Below, one piece after another: positions 22,601 to 35,114 of a stretch of 64,000 nucleotides of DNA. The notes beneath the pieces were generated by a model. It did no database searches. It saw only the letters and a program-made list of their open reading frames with translations, and had not been told where the DNA came from. This DNA is from Cloeon dipterum (Eukaryota; Arthropoda; Insecta; Ephemeroptera; Baetidae): NCBI RefSeq assembly GCF_949628265.1, contig NC_088787.1:6810501-6874500 (forward strand). The letters run 5' to 3'. Made by a program: the position numbers and the translations under genes. Positions within the stretch are counted from its first letter, which is position 1; every line of letters starts with the position of its first letter.

Positions 22601-23761
22601 ATTAAGCCGCTAACAGATGGCGCCTACGTATACTCTCGTAATATATTTAATTTTAATTAACTTTCGCTGCGATTTCGGACTCAATCTTGCCACTGTGCTT
22701 TCTTCACTTAATATTTATTCTTTTGACGTGCTGAAAACCAAAATCGGTTAAGCCAATCGCTGTAAATATTTGAAAAACTAGTTTTTGACACGTAACATTT
22801 TTTCCAATGTTTCTACGGCAAATGGCTGGAATGATTTTGGTTTTCAGCACATCAAAAGAAAATATTTTAAAGTGAAAATGCACAGAAGAAGGATTGAGTC
22901 TGAAATCGCAGCGGAAATGCCTTAAAAATAAATTTTTAAGAAAGTGTATTCTGGCGCCATTTGTTGTAGAAAATATAAATCTCGCATCAGAATTGTTGCT
23001 GCGGTTGAATGAAACTCTTTTCAGGAGGACGCTATTTCAACATGAAAAATTATAACATTTTTTTTCTGAGGTAGAACCCGATTTATCTGGACTCATCAAG
23101 TCCCTTGACGGCTTGAAGGAAGTCTTAAAAAAGAATAAGGAAAAGGCGGACGATATCGAGATCAAAATTCAGGACACCATCCCAGACATTGAAACATTCT
23201 TTAGGAACATGGCCTTGGAAGCAGAAAATTCTGAAAGTAAGTGGCAACTATAGCTCTCGTGGATTAAATAATAACAAAAATTATTTTATAAATTAACAAT
23301 AACTAAAAACTGATTCCGCATATATGCAGGAACATTCAATCCGTCCTGCATGATAGATCTTAAAAAAAAGTATGACCTCGTGGACACGAATCTGCTGCGC
23401 CCAGAAAGTCCTGGGACACTGAAACAGGATAAAGCACTGTTGTTGATTGGCTTTTTGTGGCACCGCCGACAGACTGGCAACAACGAAGCAAACGAGACAC
23501 AAAATAAGGTATAAAAATAATCTACAAAACATTTACAAAACCCGTAATTATTTATTTTCTTATGTACAGTGTTCCCATGTGAGCTGCAGTGTTTTGAAAA
23601 AGAATTTTAATCACGTGGCAACGTGTGATAAAGGCAATATCTGTGAGGTGCCTCAATGCGCGTCTACTCGCGAAATAGTTGATCATTGGGATCAAACCCG
23701 GGATCTGGACTGCGTAGTCTGTAAGTTTGCGGCGCACGTCTATGAGATTTTCTCAACCTAA
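19673..23761 (+). CDS. TAZ-F: TAZ-type protein with amplified coiled-coil/linker exons, up to 590 aa
   Basis: Usable exons: 19673-19816, 19866-20049, 20168-20335 (or to 20476), 20610-20777, 21015-21178, 21229-21289, 21846-22001, 22240-22403, 22457-22508, 23330-23508, 23570-23761. Every junction keeps frame; using all of them gives 590 residues. TAZ1: LISLLHAWKC, CPYPDC, HILIC, SC, FC, HWKKCSDQHCPLC. The middle exons encode a charged heptad-like helix starting VEPALSGL (three copies, phase 1 at both ends) and linker plus short-helix pairs (two copies). Exon 20168-20476 reads through its donor in frame into a duplicated half TAZ exon. The second domain has CSHVSC, HVATC, IC, QC, but HWDQTRDLDCVVC has Thr for the first cysteine of zinc site 3. 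Extra exon copies at 20,869 (truncated), 22,095 (immediate stop) and about 23,070 (damaged acceptor) look unusable. Which exons are spliced in is unknown. Confidence 0.65.
20168..20476 (+). other. Composite exon: coiled-coil exon fused to half a TAZ1 exon
   Basis: The coil exon ends at 20,335 with a GTAAGT donor, but the frame stays open through it into a partial copy of the TAZ1 exon from about 20,358, covering one zinc-site-2 cysteine and all of zinc site 3 (HWMKCTEQNCPLC), then a donor at 20,476 in the same phase. The equivalent of the fourth zinc-site-2 ligand is Gly (YFGASS). The intron sequence that would separate the pieces was lost. Confidence 0.6.
21397..21744. mobile_element. Fold-back MITE copy 1
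   Basis: Inverted ends AACAGATGGCGCC and GGCGCCATTTGTTG, with inner arms also inverted (GACGTGCTGAAAATCAAAAT against ATTTTGGTTTTCAGCACGTC). No coding capacity. It sits in an intron of TAZ-F between two exon modules. Confidence 0.75.
22610..22966. mobile_element. Fold-back MITE copy 2
   Basis: Same family as 21,397-21,744, in the next intron module of TAZ-F, with the same inverted ends. It is diverged from copy 1 in length and substitutions. Confidence 0.75.
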
Positions 23762-24410
23762 GCATCCATTCTGATACTCGTGTCTTTTTACAACGATTTT
23801 TACTGTATATAGCTATAGATTTTAGAGATTCAAAGCAAGCTTTATCTTACTGCAAAATATGCAAAATCCGTCAAATTTTAACCAAATCAAATGTAACGGA
23901 TTTTTTTAACAGTGTGTAGTTTCTTCAAGGATATTTTTGTATCCTTCTGACAAATCCAGTTGTGATTTAGAAATTTGCCTTTCTTAGTTAATAGGGTACT
24001 GTATGACTGTCTAAAAATAAACTCTCGTGAGACAGGATAAAAAATGTTATTTATTTTAAATTAAGAAAGACCAAGAAAAAATATTCCAATTAGTGTATTT
24101 TTTACCAACAGGGTTAGAATTCACAGTAAGGAATTAAGCAACCTAGAATCTTTGCTCAATTAATTTCACTAGAAAAAGAAGAAATAACTAGCGTGCACAT
24201 GATTGCTGATTTATTTTATTTTTCGCTTCAAAAACTAAGTGAAAATTCATTCCCTCCCCATTCAATTTAATAAACTGAGCAGGATTTTGAATTTTTACCC
24301 TCCACATAAATTTATTTCATTTTAATTCTGTAAAACAAAGGTGCGTTCATATTTCTACAAAATATTTTTATCTTTTGATAATATTGAAGGACAATTTGTG
24401 TCTCATTCCG
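23762..24410. other. 3' flank of TAZ-F
   Basis: AT-rich sequence repeated after TAZ-G and TAZ-H. No separate gene is seen. Confidence 0.5.
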
Positions 24411-24544
24411 CTGCGTCAAGTCACTCAACAGAAACTATCTTTCATTCCAAAAACCCCGAGCGCTTGATATTCTGGTCAACAGGCTGCAGTAAAGGACCAA
24501 TAAACGTTAATAAGGCAAATTATTCGTTTCTTCGGTTGATATAG
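24411..24544 (+). promoter_or_regulatory. Leader-like module in unit 1, upstream of unit 2
   Basis: CATTCCAAAAACCCCGAGCG, GGCTGCAGTAAAGGACC and a donor ATATAG|GTAATT match the leader of TAZ-I at 34,976-35,114. It is either an alternative first exon for TAZ-G or a leftover of an ancestral one. Confidence 0.4.
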
Positions 24545-24618
24545 GTAATTACATTCATTATTTTTGTAATTTTCTTCTATTTTTAGACCTGTTAAATTAA
24601 AACAATATTTACAAATGT

Positions 24619-25040
24619 GCGGGAGCCAGATGTGCGATGAAATTGGTTCCCAGTGCGCAGATCCAAGATGGCGTCTGAATGTGGGAAACAAAAAGCTCTC
24701 TTTGATTTGCCAAACAAGGGTCAAGAGTTTGTTTTTACGATCCAAAGACTCAATTAGTACAAGTAATGCAAATTGATCCCAATATTGACACGGAAACTTG
24801 CTTCTTTTCGCGCATTTTTACGTGAACATACTCAACCGGACGCCATTTCTGCGCGTCGCACGAATCTAAACCCCGCTGTTAATAAAGACTTGAATGGAAA
24901 TTTTTGTCAATCGCTGCGCTACATTCGCACGAAAAATTCTCTCCTTCCTACCGACGTACGCATATTTGGCCAAAAGCCACAGTAAGGGATCGAAAGCTGC
25001 TTGTGATTGAGATTCAAGGCAAGAAATCTTTCCGATTAAG
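24619..25040 (+). promoter_or_regulatory. Leader/promoter module of TAZ-G
   Basis: Copy of the TAZ-F leader, with AAAAGCCACAGTAAGGGA at 24,973-24,990 and donor TCCGATTAAG|GTAAAT. Confidence 0.55.
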
Positions 25041-25562
25041 GTAAATTCAAATCCATTTCTTTGTGTTAATAGCCTGGGTCAAGTGCACAATTGACTGACT
25101 TTAAAAGCCTGATGCACAGAATTAACTTTCATGTAAAATATGATTAGTAATAATTAATTAATTTGAAGATTAAATTTTTTATTTTGATCTGAATATGTGT
25201 GTTACATGGAACTCAGGATAAATTTAACCATTTATTATCTCGTTGGACTTTTTAATTACTGCTTGGTGCAAATGCAACACGCATTTTTTGGATAAATAAT
25301 TCATTTTCGATAATTCCGTAGTGCTGGAATCTGAGCAATGAAGGCAAAAATTCTGTAAAAATATTCGAGATATTCAACAAATGTGACAAGAACGCGCACA
25401 TAGCTTTTACGCGCATAGAATAGATGAATAAAAAAAATTACAATTCGATTTCTGGAACTGTTGAGGTGGATAAAAAGTACTCTAAAATCTCTTAATTGAT
25501 CTGGTTAATTAATTATTATTTATATTTAAATTCCAGCAGCACTATAAAAACACTCCTGCGCA

Positions 25563-28500
25563 ATGCGTCGGCATTCCCCTGAACCTGCCTCAGCTAAAAG
25601 AGGTTTATATTGTTATGCCACGAGTCAGCATTTGATATCTTTGCTGCATGCCTGGAAATGTAGGCACAATGAGACTCAAAACCAAAGTTGGATGCCCGCA
25701 CCGGAGGTAAAATTTGGAAGACTTTGTTTTCAACTAAATAAGAATATTTTTATAGTGTCCCTATCCCGACTGCAAGGAAATGAAGGATCTTTTGAATCAT
25801 ATTCTTATCTGCACGCAAGGCTATTCTTGCGAGAAGTATTTCTGTGTGACATCTAAAATACTTTTATCACACTGGAAGAAGTGCAGCGACCAGCACTGTC
25901 CCTTATGCTCGCCTTCAAGGCAGATGAAGTACCTGCATGGTATTTATAACAAGTTGCAGAAAATCTAAATCTCGCATCAGAATTGTTGATGCGGTTGAAT
26001 GAAACTCTTTTCAGGAGGACGCTTTTTCAACATGAAAAATTATAACATTTTTTTCAGAGGTAGAACCCGCTTTATCTGGACTCTACAAGACCCTTGACTG
26101 CGTGAGGGAACCCCTTAAAAGGAATAATGAAGAGGCGGACAATCTCGAGAGCAAATTTCAGGACACCATCCGAAACATTGAAACATTGGTTAAGAGCATG
26201 GCCTGGGATGCAGAAAATTCTGAAAGTAAGTGGCAACTATTGCTCGTGGATTCTTGCGAGACGTATTTCGGCGCGTCATCTAAAATGATTTTATCGCACT
26301 GGATGAAGTGCACCGAGCAGAACTGTCCCTTATGCTCGCCTTCAAGGCAGATGGAGAACCTGCATGGTATTTATAACAAGGTGCAGAAAATCTAAATCTC
26401 GCATCAGCATTGTTGATGCGGTTGACTCAAAACGTTCAACGAAACTCTTTTCAGGAGGACGGTTTTTCAATATGAAAAATTAAAACATTTTGTTTTCAGA
26501 GGTAGAACCCGCTTTATCTGGACTCAACAAGACCCTTGACGGCGTGAAGAAAGCCTTTAAAAGGAATAATGAAGAGGCGGACAGTCTCAAGAGCAAATTT
26601 CAGGACACTTTCCGAAACATTGAAACATTGGTTAAGAGCATGGTCTGGGATGCAGAAAATTCTGAAAGTAAGTGACAACTATAGCTCGGGGATTAAATAA
26701 TAACAAAAATAATTTTATAAATTTACAAAAACTAAAAACCGATTCCGCATATATGCAGGAACATTCAATCCGTCCTGCATGATAGATATTTTAAAAAAGT
26801 ATGACCTCGTGGACACGAATCTGCTTCGCCCAGAAAGTCCTGGGACACTGAGTCCTTATCAGCAGCGATTTTTGTATGTTTGTAATATAAAAATATTATT
26901 CAAGGAACGGGCGAAGTCGCAGCTGGACCTCTGAGTCCGATTGAATCCCTGCAGCGTTACCAGCAGTCTTCGAGCCCTGTTTTAGAGGCTGAGGAGAATG
27001 CTGTTGGTGAACACGGCGATCCAGTTCCAGAGGAAAATTCTGATATTAGCCTAATCACGAACTCTGATGTAAGTTTTTTTCTTTTAAAAAAATAGCGCGT
27101 TTACACTAATTTTCACAGATTGAATTGCCCCGTACAGAAGCAATTACAATAATGAGAACGTATGATGATTGCCAGCAGGGTAAGTTCTAATTCATAGGAA
27201 AATAATTTTTTTTATCAGCCATCTTAAAATTTTAAAATATATTCTACTAAACTTGTTATATAAGCCCCTAGTGTTGTATTAAGCCGCTAACAGATGGCGC
27301 CAACGTATACTCTCGTAATATATTTAATTTTAATTAACTTTCGCTGCGATTTCGGACTCAATCCTGCCACTGTGCATTCTTCACTCAATATTTATTCCTT
27401 TGACGTGCTGAAAATCAAAATCGGTGAAGCCAATCGCTGTAGAATTGTGTAAAACTTTTTTTTAAATAACGTAAAAAATATTCCAACGTTTCCACGGCAA
27501 TGGCTGGACTGATTTTGGTTTTCAGCACGTCAAAAGAAAATATTTTAAAGTGGAAATGCACAGAGTCTAAAATCGCAGCGGAAATGTCTTAAAAATTAAT
27601 TTTTAAGAAAGTGTATGGTGGCGCCATTTGTTGTAGAAAATATAAATCTCGCATCAGAATTGTTGATGCGGTTCAATGAAACTCTTTTCAGGATGACGGT
27701 TTTTCAATATGAAAAATTATAACATTTTTTTCAGAAGTAGAACCCGCTTTATCTGGACTCATCAAGTCCATTGACGGCTTGAAGGAAGTCTTAAAAAAGA
27801 ATAATGAAAAGGCGGACGATTTCGAGGACATCATCCAAGACATTGACACATTCTTTAGGAACATGGCCTTGGACGCAGAAAATTCTGAAAGTAAGTGGCA
27901 ACTATAGCTCTCGTGGATTAAATAATAACAAAAATTATTTTATAAATTAACAATAACTAAAAACCAATTCCGCATAAATGCAGGATAATCAATCCGTCCA
28001 GCATGATAGATCTTTTAAGAAAGTATGACCTCGTGGACACGAATCTGCTGCGCCCAGAAAGTCCTGGGACACTGAGTCCTTATCAGCAGCGATTTTTGTA
28101 TGTTTGTAATATAAAAATATTATTAAAGGAACGGGCGAAGTCGCAGCCGGACCTCTGAGTCTGATTGAATCCCTGCAGCGTGACCAGCAGTCTTCGAGCC
28201 CTGTTTTAGAGACTGAGGAGAATTCTGTCGGTGAACACGGCGATCCAGTTTCAGAAGACAATTCTGATATTAGCCTAACCTTGAACTCTGATGTAAGTTT
28301 TTTTTCTATTAAAAAATTAACGTGTTTAAACTTAAATTTTCACAGATTGAATTGCGCCATACACTAGCAATGAGAACGTATGATGATAACCAACAGGGTA
28401 AGTGCTACAATATATAGGAAATTAATTTAATTTATCAGCTGTCTTAAAAATTAAAATATATCTCCTATTATAAAAGCCCCTAGTGTTGGATTAAGCCGCT

Positions 28501-29650
28501 AACAGATGGCGCCTACGTATACTCTCGTAATATATTTAATTTTAATTAACTTTCGCTGCGATTTCGGACTCAATCTTGCCACTGTGCATTCTTCACTTAA
28601 TATTTATTCTTTTGACGTGCTGAAAACCAAAATCGGTTAAGCCAATCGCTGTAAATATTTGAAAAACTAGTTTTTGACACGTAACATTTTTTCCAATGTT
28701 TCTACGGCAAATGGCTGGAATGATTTTGGTTTTCAGCACATCAAAAGAAAATATTTTAAAGTGAAAATGCACAGAAGAAGGATTGAGTCTGAAATCGCAG
28801 CGGAAATGCCTTAAAAATAAATTTTTAAGAAAGTGTATTCTGGCGCCATTTGTTGTAGAAAATATAAATCTCGCATCAGAATTGTTGCTGCGGTTGAATG
28901 AAACTCTTTTCAGGAGGACGCTATTTCAACATGAAAAATTATAACATTTTTTTTCTGAGGTAGAACCCGATTTATCTGGACTCATCAAGTCCCTTGACGG
29001 CTTGAAGGAAGTCTTAAAAAAGAATAAGGAAAAGGCGGACGATATCGAGATCAAAATTCAGGACACCATCCCAGACATTGAAACATTCTTTAGGAACATG
29101 GCCTTGGAAGCAGAAAATTCTGAAAGTAAGTGGCAACTATAGCTCTCGTGGATTAAATAATAACAAAAATTATTTTATAAATTAACAATAACTAAAAACT
29201 GATTCCGCATATATGCAGGAACATTCAATCCGTCCTGCATGATAGATCTTAAAAAAAAGTATGACCTCGTGGACACGAATCTGCTGCGCCCAGAAAGTCC
29301 TGGGACACTGAAACAGGATAAAGCACTGTTGTTGATTGGCTTTTTGTGGCACCGCCGACAGACTGGCAACAACGAAGCAAACGAGACACAAAATAAGGTA
29401 TAAAAATAATCTACAAAACATTTACAAAACCCGTAATTATTTATTTTCTTATGTACAGTGTTCCCATGTGAGCTGCAGTGTTTTGAAAAAGAATTTTAAT
29501 CACGTGGCAACGTGTGATAAAGGCAATATCTGTGAGGTGCCTCAATGCGCGTCTACTCGCGAAATAGTTGATCATTGGGATCAAACCCGGGATCTGGACT
29601 GCGTAGTCTGTAAGTTTGCGGCGCACGTCTATGAGATTTTCTCAACCTAA
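25563..29650 (+). CDS. TAZ-G: near-identical tandem copy of TAZ-F, up to 590 aa
   Basis: Exons 25563-25706, 25756-25939, 26058-26225 (or to 26366), 26500-26667, 26905-27068, 27119-27179, 27735-27890, 28129-28292, 28346-28397, 29219-29397, 29459-29650. The architecture, the composite exon, the unusable extra exons and the missing zinc-site-3 cysteine (HWDQTRDLDC) are all shared with TAZ-F. Only scattered substitutions separate the two, for example Pro for Ala near the start of the coil exon. The frame is intact along the full exon chain. The near identity includes introns, so this is a very recent duplication or an assembly duplicate. Splicing and function are unknown. Confidence 0.65.
27287..27634. 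mobile_element. Fold-back MITE copy 3
   Basis: Unit 2 equivalent of copy 1, at the same place in TAZ-G. Confidence 0.75.
28499..28855. mobile_element. Fold-back MITE copy 4
   Basis: Unit 2 equivalent of copy 2, at the same place in TAZ-G. Confidence 0.75.
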
Positions 29651-30299
29651 GCATCCATTCTGATACTCGTGTCTTTTTACAACGATTTTTACTGTATATA
29701 GCTATAGATTTTAGAGATTCAAAGTAAGCTTTATCTTACTGCAAAATATGCAAAATCCGTCAAATTTTAACCAAATCAAATGTAACGGATTTTTTTAACA
29801 GTGTGTAGTTTCTTCAAGGATATTTTTGTATCCTTCTGACAAATCCAGTTGTGATTTAGAAATTTGCCTTTCTTAGTTAATAGGGTACTGTATGACTGTC
29901 TAAAAATAAACTCTCGTGAGACAGGATAAAAAATGTTATTTATTTTAAATTAAGAAAGACCAAGAAAAAATATTCCAATTAGTGTATTTTTTACCAACAG
30001 GGTTAGAATTCACAGTAAGGAATTAAGCAACCTAGAATCTTTGCTCAATTAATTTCACTAGAAAAAGAAGAAATAACTAGCGTGCACATGATTGCTGATT
30101 TATTTTATTTTTCGCTTCAAAAACTAAGTGAAAATTCATTCCCTCCCCATTCAATTTAATAAACTGAGCAGGATTTTGAATTTTTACCCTCCACATAAAT
30201 TTATTTCATTTTAATTCTGTAAAACAAAGGTGCGTTCATATTTCTACAAAATATTTTTATCTTTTGATAATATTGAAGGACAATTTGTGTCTCATTCCG
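29651..30299. other. 3' flank of TAZ-G
   Basis: Repeat of 23,762-24,410; no separate gene is seen. Confidence 0.5.
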
Positions 30300-30433
30300 C
30301 TGCGTCAAGTCACTCAACAGAAACTATCTTTCATTCCAAAAACCCCGAGCGCTTGATATTCTGGTCAACAGGCTGCAGTAAAGGACCAATAAACGTTAAT
30401 AAGGCAAATTATTCGTTTCTTCGGTTGATATAG
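30300..30433 (+). promoter_or_regulatory. Leader-like module in unit 2, upstream of unit 3
   Basis: Copy of 24,411-24,544, with GGCTGCAGTAAAGGACC and the ATATAG|GTAATT donor. Confidence 0.4.
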
Positions 30434-30507
30434 GTAATTACATTCATTATTTTTGTAATTTTCTTCTATTTTTAGACCTGTTAAATTAAAACAATATTTA
30501 CAAATGT

Positions 30508-30928
30508 GCGGGAGCCAGATGTGCGATGAAATTGGTTCCCAGTGCGCAGATCCAAGATGGCGTCTGAATGTGGGAAGCAAAAAGCTCTCTTTGATTTGTC
30601 AAACAAGGGTCAAGAGTTTGTTTTTACGATCCAAAGACTCAATTAGTACAAGTAATGCAAATTGATCCCAATATTGACACGGAAAATTGCTTCTTTTCGC
30701 GCATTTTCACGTGAACATACTCCACCGGACGCCATATCTGCGCATCGCACGAATCTAAGCCCCGCTGTTAATAAAGACTTGAATGGAAATTTTTGTCAAT
30801 CGCTGCGCTACATTCGCACGAAAAATTCTCTCCTTCCTACCGACGTACGCATATTTGGCCAAAGCCACAGTAAGGGACCGAAAGCTGCTTGTGATTGACA
30901 TTCAAGGCAAGAAATCTTTCCGATTAAG
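30508..30928 (+). promoter_or_regulatory. Leader/promoter module of TAZ-H
   Basis: Third copy of the TAZ-F type leader, with AAAGCCACAGTAAGGGACC at 30,861-30,879 and donor CGATTAAG|GTAAAA. Confidence 0.55.
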
Positions 30929-31450
30929 GTAAAATTCAAATCTATTTCTTTGTGTTAATAGCCTGGGTCAAGTGCACAATTGACTGACTTTAAAAGCCTG
31001 ATGCACAGAATTAACTTTCTTGTAAAATATGATTAGTAATAATTAATTAATTTGAAGATTAAATTTTTTATTTTGATCTGAATATGTGTGTTACATGGAA
31101 CTCAGGATAAATTTAACCATTTATTATCTCGTTGGATTTTTCAATACTGCTTGGTTCAAATGCAACACGCATTTTTTGGATAAATAATTCATTTTCGATA
31201 ATTCCATAGTGCTGGAATCTGAGCAATGAAGGCAAAAATTCTGTAAAAATATTCGAGATATTCCACAAATGTGACAAGAACGCGCACATAGCTTTTACGC
31301 GCATAGAATAGATGAATAAAAAAAATTACAAATCGATTTCTGGAACTGTTGAGGAGGATAAAAAGTACTCTAAAATTTCTTAATTGATCTGGTTAATTAA
31401 TTATTATTTATATTTAAATTCCAGCAGCACTATAAAAACACTCCTGCGCA

Positions 31451-34327
31451 ATGCGTCGGCATTCCCCTGAACCTGCCTCAGCTAAAAGAGGTGCATATTG
31501 TTATGCTACGAGTCAGCATTTGATAACTTTGCTGCATGCCTGGAAATGTAGGCACAATGAGACTCAAGACCAAATCGGGATGCCCGCACCGGAGGTAAAA
31601 TTTGGAAGACTTTATTTTCAACTAAATAATAATATTTTTATAGTGTCCCTATCCCGACTGCAAGGAAATGCAGGATCTTTTGAACCATATTCTTATCTGC
31701 ACGGAAGGCTATTCTTGCGAGAAGTATTTCTGTGTGACATCTAGAATACTTTTATCACACTGGATGAAGTGCACCGAGCAGAAATGTCCCTTATGCTCTC
31801 CTTCAAGGGAAATGGAGAACCTGCATGGTATTTATAACAAGTTGCAGAAAATCTAAATCTCGCATCAGAATTGCTGATGCGGTTGAATGAAACTCTTTTC
31901 AGGAGGACACTTTTTCAATATGAAAAATTATAACATTTTTTTTCTGAGGTAGAACCCGCTTTATCTGTACTCAACAAGACCCTTGACTGCGTGAGGGAAG
32001 CCCTTAAAAGGAATAATGAAGAGGCGGACAATCTCGAGAGCAAATATCAGGACACCATCCGAGACATTGAAACATTGGTTAAGAGCATGGCCTTGGATGT
32101 AGAAAATTTTGAAAGTAAGTGACAACTATAGCTCGTGGATTCTTGCGAGACGTATTTCTGCGCGTCATCTAAAATGATTTTATCGCACTGGATGAAGTGC
32201 ACCGAGCAGAACTGTCCCTTATGCTCGCCTTCAAGGCAGATGGAGAACCTGCATGGTATTTATAACAAGGTGCAGAAAATCTAAATCTCGCATCAGCATT
32301 GTTGATGCGGTTGACTCAAAACGTTCAACGAAACTCTTTTCAGGAGGACGGTTTTTCAATATGAAAAATTAAAACATTTTGTTTTCAGAGGTAGAACCCG
32401 CTTTATCTGGACTCATCAAGTCCATTGACAACTTGAAGAAAGCCTTTAAAAGGAATAATGAAGAGGCGGACAGTCTCAAGAGCAAATATCAGGACACCAT
32501 CCAGGGAATTGAAAAATTGGTTAAGAGCATGGCCTTGGAAGCAGAAAATTCTGAAAGTAAGTGACAACTATAGCTCGTGGATTAAATAATAACAAAAATT
32601 ATTTTATAAATTTACAAAAACTAAAAACCGATTCCGCATATATGCAGGAACATTCAATCCGTCCTGCATGATAGATATTATAAAAAAGTATGACCTCGTG
32701 GACACGAATCTGCTTCGCCCAGAAAGTCCTGGGACACTGAGTCCTTATCAGCAACGATTTTTGTCTGTTTGTAATATAAAAATATTATTAAAGGAACGGG
32801 CGAAGTCGCAGCTGGACCTCTGAATCCGATTGAATCCCTGCAGCGTGACCAGCAGTCTTCGAGCCCTGTTTTAGAGACTGAGGAGAATGCTGTTGGTGAA
32901 CACGGCGATCCAGTTTCAGAAGACAATTCTGATATTAGCCTAACCTTGAACTCTGATGTAAGTTTTTTTCTATTAAAAAAAACGTGTTTAAACTTAAATT
33001 TTCACAGATTGAATTGCGCCATACACTAGCAATGAGAACGTATGATGATAACCAACAGGGTAAGTGCTACAATATATAGGAAATTAATTTAATTTATCAG
33101 CTGTCTTAAAAATTAAAATATATCTCCTATTATAAAAGCCCCTAGTGTTGGATTAAGCCGCTAACAGATGGCGCCTACGTATACTCGTAATAAATTTAAA
33201 TTTAAGGTATTTTCGCTGCAATTTCGGACTCAATCTTGACACTGTGCTTTCTTCTCTTAATACCTATTCTTTTGACGTGCTGAAAACCAAAATCGGTTAA
33301 GCCAATCGCTGTAAATATTTGAAAAACTAGTTTTTGACACGTAACATTTTTTCCAATGTTTCTACGGCAAATGGCTGGAATGATTTTGGTTTTCAGCACA
33401 TCAAAAAAAATATTTTAAAGTCAAAATGCACAGAAGAAGGATTGAGTCTGAAATCGCAGCGGAAAAATGCCTTAAAATAAATTTTTAAGAAAGTGTATGG
33501 TGGCGCCATTTGTTGTAGAAAATATAAATCTCGCATCAGAATTGTTGATGCGGTTCAATGAAACTCTTTACAGGATGACGGTTTTTCTATATGAAAAATT
33601 ATAACATTTTTTTCTGACGTAGAACCTGCTTTATCTGGACTCATCAAGTCCCTTGACGGCTTGAAGGAAGTCTTAAAAAAGAATAATAAAAAGGCGGACG
33701 ATTTCGAGATCAAAATTCAGGACACCATCCCAGACATTGACACATTCTTTAGGAACATGGCCTTGGAAGCAGAAAATTTTGAAAGTAAGTGGCAACTATA
33801 GCTCTCGTGGATTAAATAATAACAAAAATTATTTTATAAATTAACAATATCTAAAAACCGATTCCGCATATATGCAGGAACATACAATCCGTGCTGCATG
33901 ATAGATCTTAAAAAAAAGTATGACCTCTTGGACACGAATCTGCTGCGCCCAGAAAGTCCTGGGACACTGTCGACACTGAGTTCTTCTCAACAGGATAATG
34001 CACTATTGTTGATTGGCTTTTTGTGGCACCGCCGACAGACTGGCAACAACGAAGCAAACGAGACACAAAATAAGGTATAAAAATAATCTGAAAAACATTT
34101 ACAAAACCCGTGATTATTTATTTTCTTAGTCACAGTGTTCCCATGTGAGCTGCAGTGTTTTGAAAAAGAATTTTAATCACGTGGCAACGTGTGATAAAGG
34201 CAATATCTGTGAGGTGCCTCAATGCGCGTCTACTCGCGAAATAGTTGATCATTGGGATCAATGCAGAGATCAGGACTGCTTGGTCTGTACGTTTGCGGTG
34301 CACGTCTATGAGATTTTCTCAACCTAA
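31451..34327 (+). CDS. TAZ-H: third tandem member, double TAZ-type protein, about 366 aa
   Basis: Exons 31451-31594, 31644-31827, 32389-32556, 32794-32957, 33008-33059, 33878-34074, 34136-34327; all joins in frame. TAZ1: LITLLHAWKC, CPYPDC, HILIC, SC, FC, HWMKCTEQKCPLC. One coil exon (VEPALSGLIKS) and one linker plus helix pair are usable. Two further coil copies (about 31,947-32,114 and 33,617-33,784) have damaged acceptors (CTGAG or CTGACG instead of CAG), and the half-TAZ copy at 32,137-32,253 is separated from its coil by a TGA. The exon-5 region keeps the longer form TLSTLSSSQQDNALLLIGFL, and zinc site 3 of the second domain is complete (HWDQCRDQDCLVC), unlike TAZ-F and TAZ-G. Confidence 0.72.
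33161..33515. mobile_element. Fold-back MITE copy 5
   Basis: Same family and inverted ends as copies 1-4, in an intron of TAZ-H; unit 3 has only this copy. Confidence 0.75.
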
Positions 34328-34975
34328 GCATCCACTCTGATACTCGTGACTTTTTACAACGATTTTTACTGTATATAGCTATAGATTTTAGAGATTCAAA
34401 GCAAGCTTTATCTTACTGCAAAATATGCAAAATCCGTCAAATTTTAACCAAATCAAATGTAACGGATTTTTTTAACAGTGTGTAGTTTCTTCCAGGATAT
34501 TTTTGTATCCTTCTGGCAAATCCAGTTGTGATTTTGGAATATGCCTTTCTTAGTTAATAGGGTACTGTATGACTGTCTAAAAATAAACTCTCGTGAGACA
34601 GGATAAAAAATGTTATTTATTTTAAATTAAGAAAGACCAAGAAATATTCCAATTAGTGTATTATTTACCAACAGGGTTAGAATTCACAGTAAGGAATTAA
34701 GCAATCTTTGCTCATTTAATTTCACTACAAAAAGAAGAAATAACTATAGCGTGCACATGATTGCTGATTTATTGTATTTTTCGCTTCAAAAACTAAGTGA
34801 AAATTCATACCCTCCCCATTCAATTTAATAAACTGAGCAGGATTTTTAATTTTTATCCTCCAAATAAATTTTTTCATTTAAATTCTGTTGTAAAATCAAA
34901 GGTGCGTAGTGCGTACATATTTATAAAAAATATTTTTATCTTTTGATAATATTGAAGGAAAATTTGTGTCTCATT
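34328..34975. other. 3' flank of TAZ-H
   Basis: Diverged repeat of 23,762-24,410; no separate gene is seen. Confidence 0.45.
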
Positions 34976-35114
34976 CCGCTGCGTCGAGTCGGCTCAGCAG
35001 CAAATATTTTTCATTCCAAAAACTCCGAGCGCATGACATTCTGGCCAACAAGCCGCAGTAAAGGACTGAGCGTTGAGAACTGAGGCGAATAATTCGTTCT
35101 TTCGCTCAATTTAG
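34976..35114 (+). promoter_or_regulatory. Leader/promoter module of TAZ-I
   Basis: CATTCCAAAAACTCCGAGCG and AAGCCGCAGTAAAGGACTG, then donor CAATTTAG|GTAATC. The TAZ-I ATG is about 600 bp downstream, after an acceptor-like TTCCAACAG, so a 5' UTR intron is likely. Confidence 0.5.
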
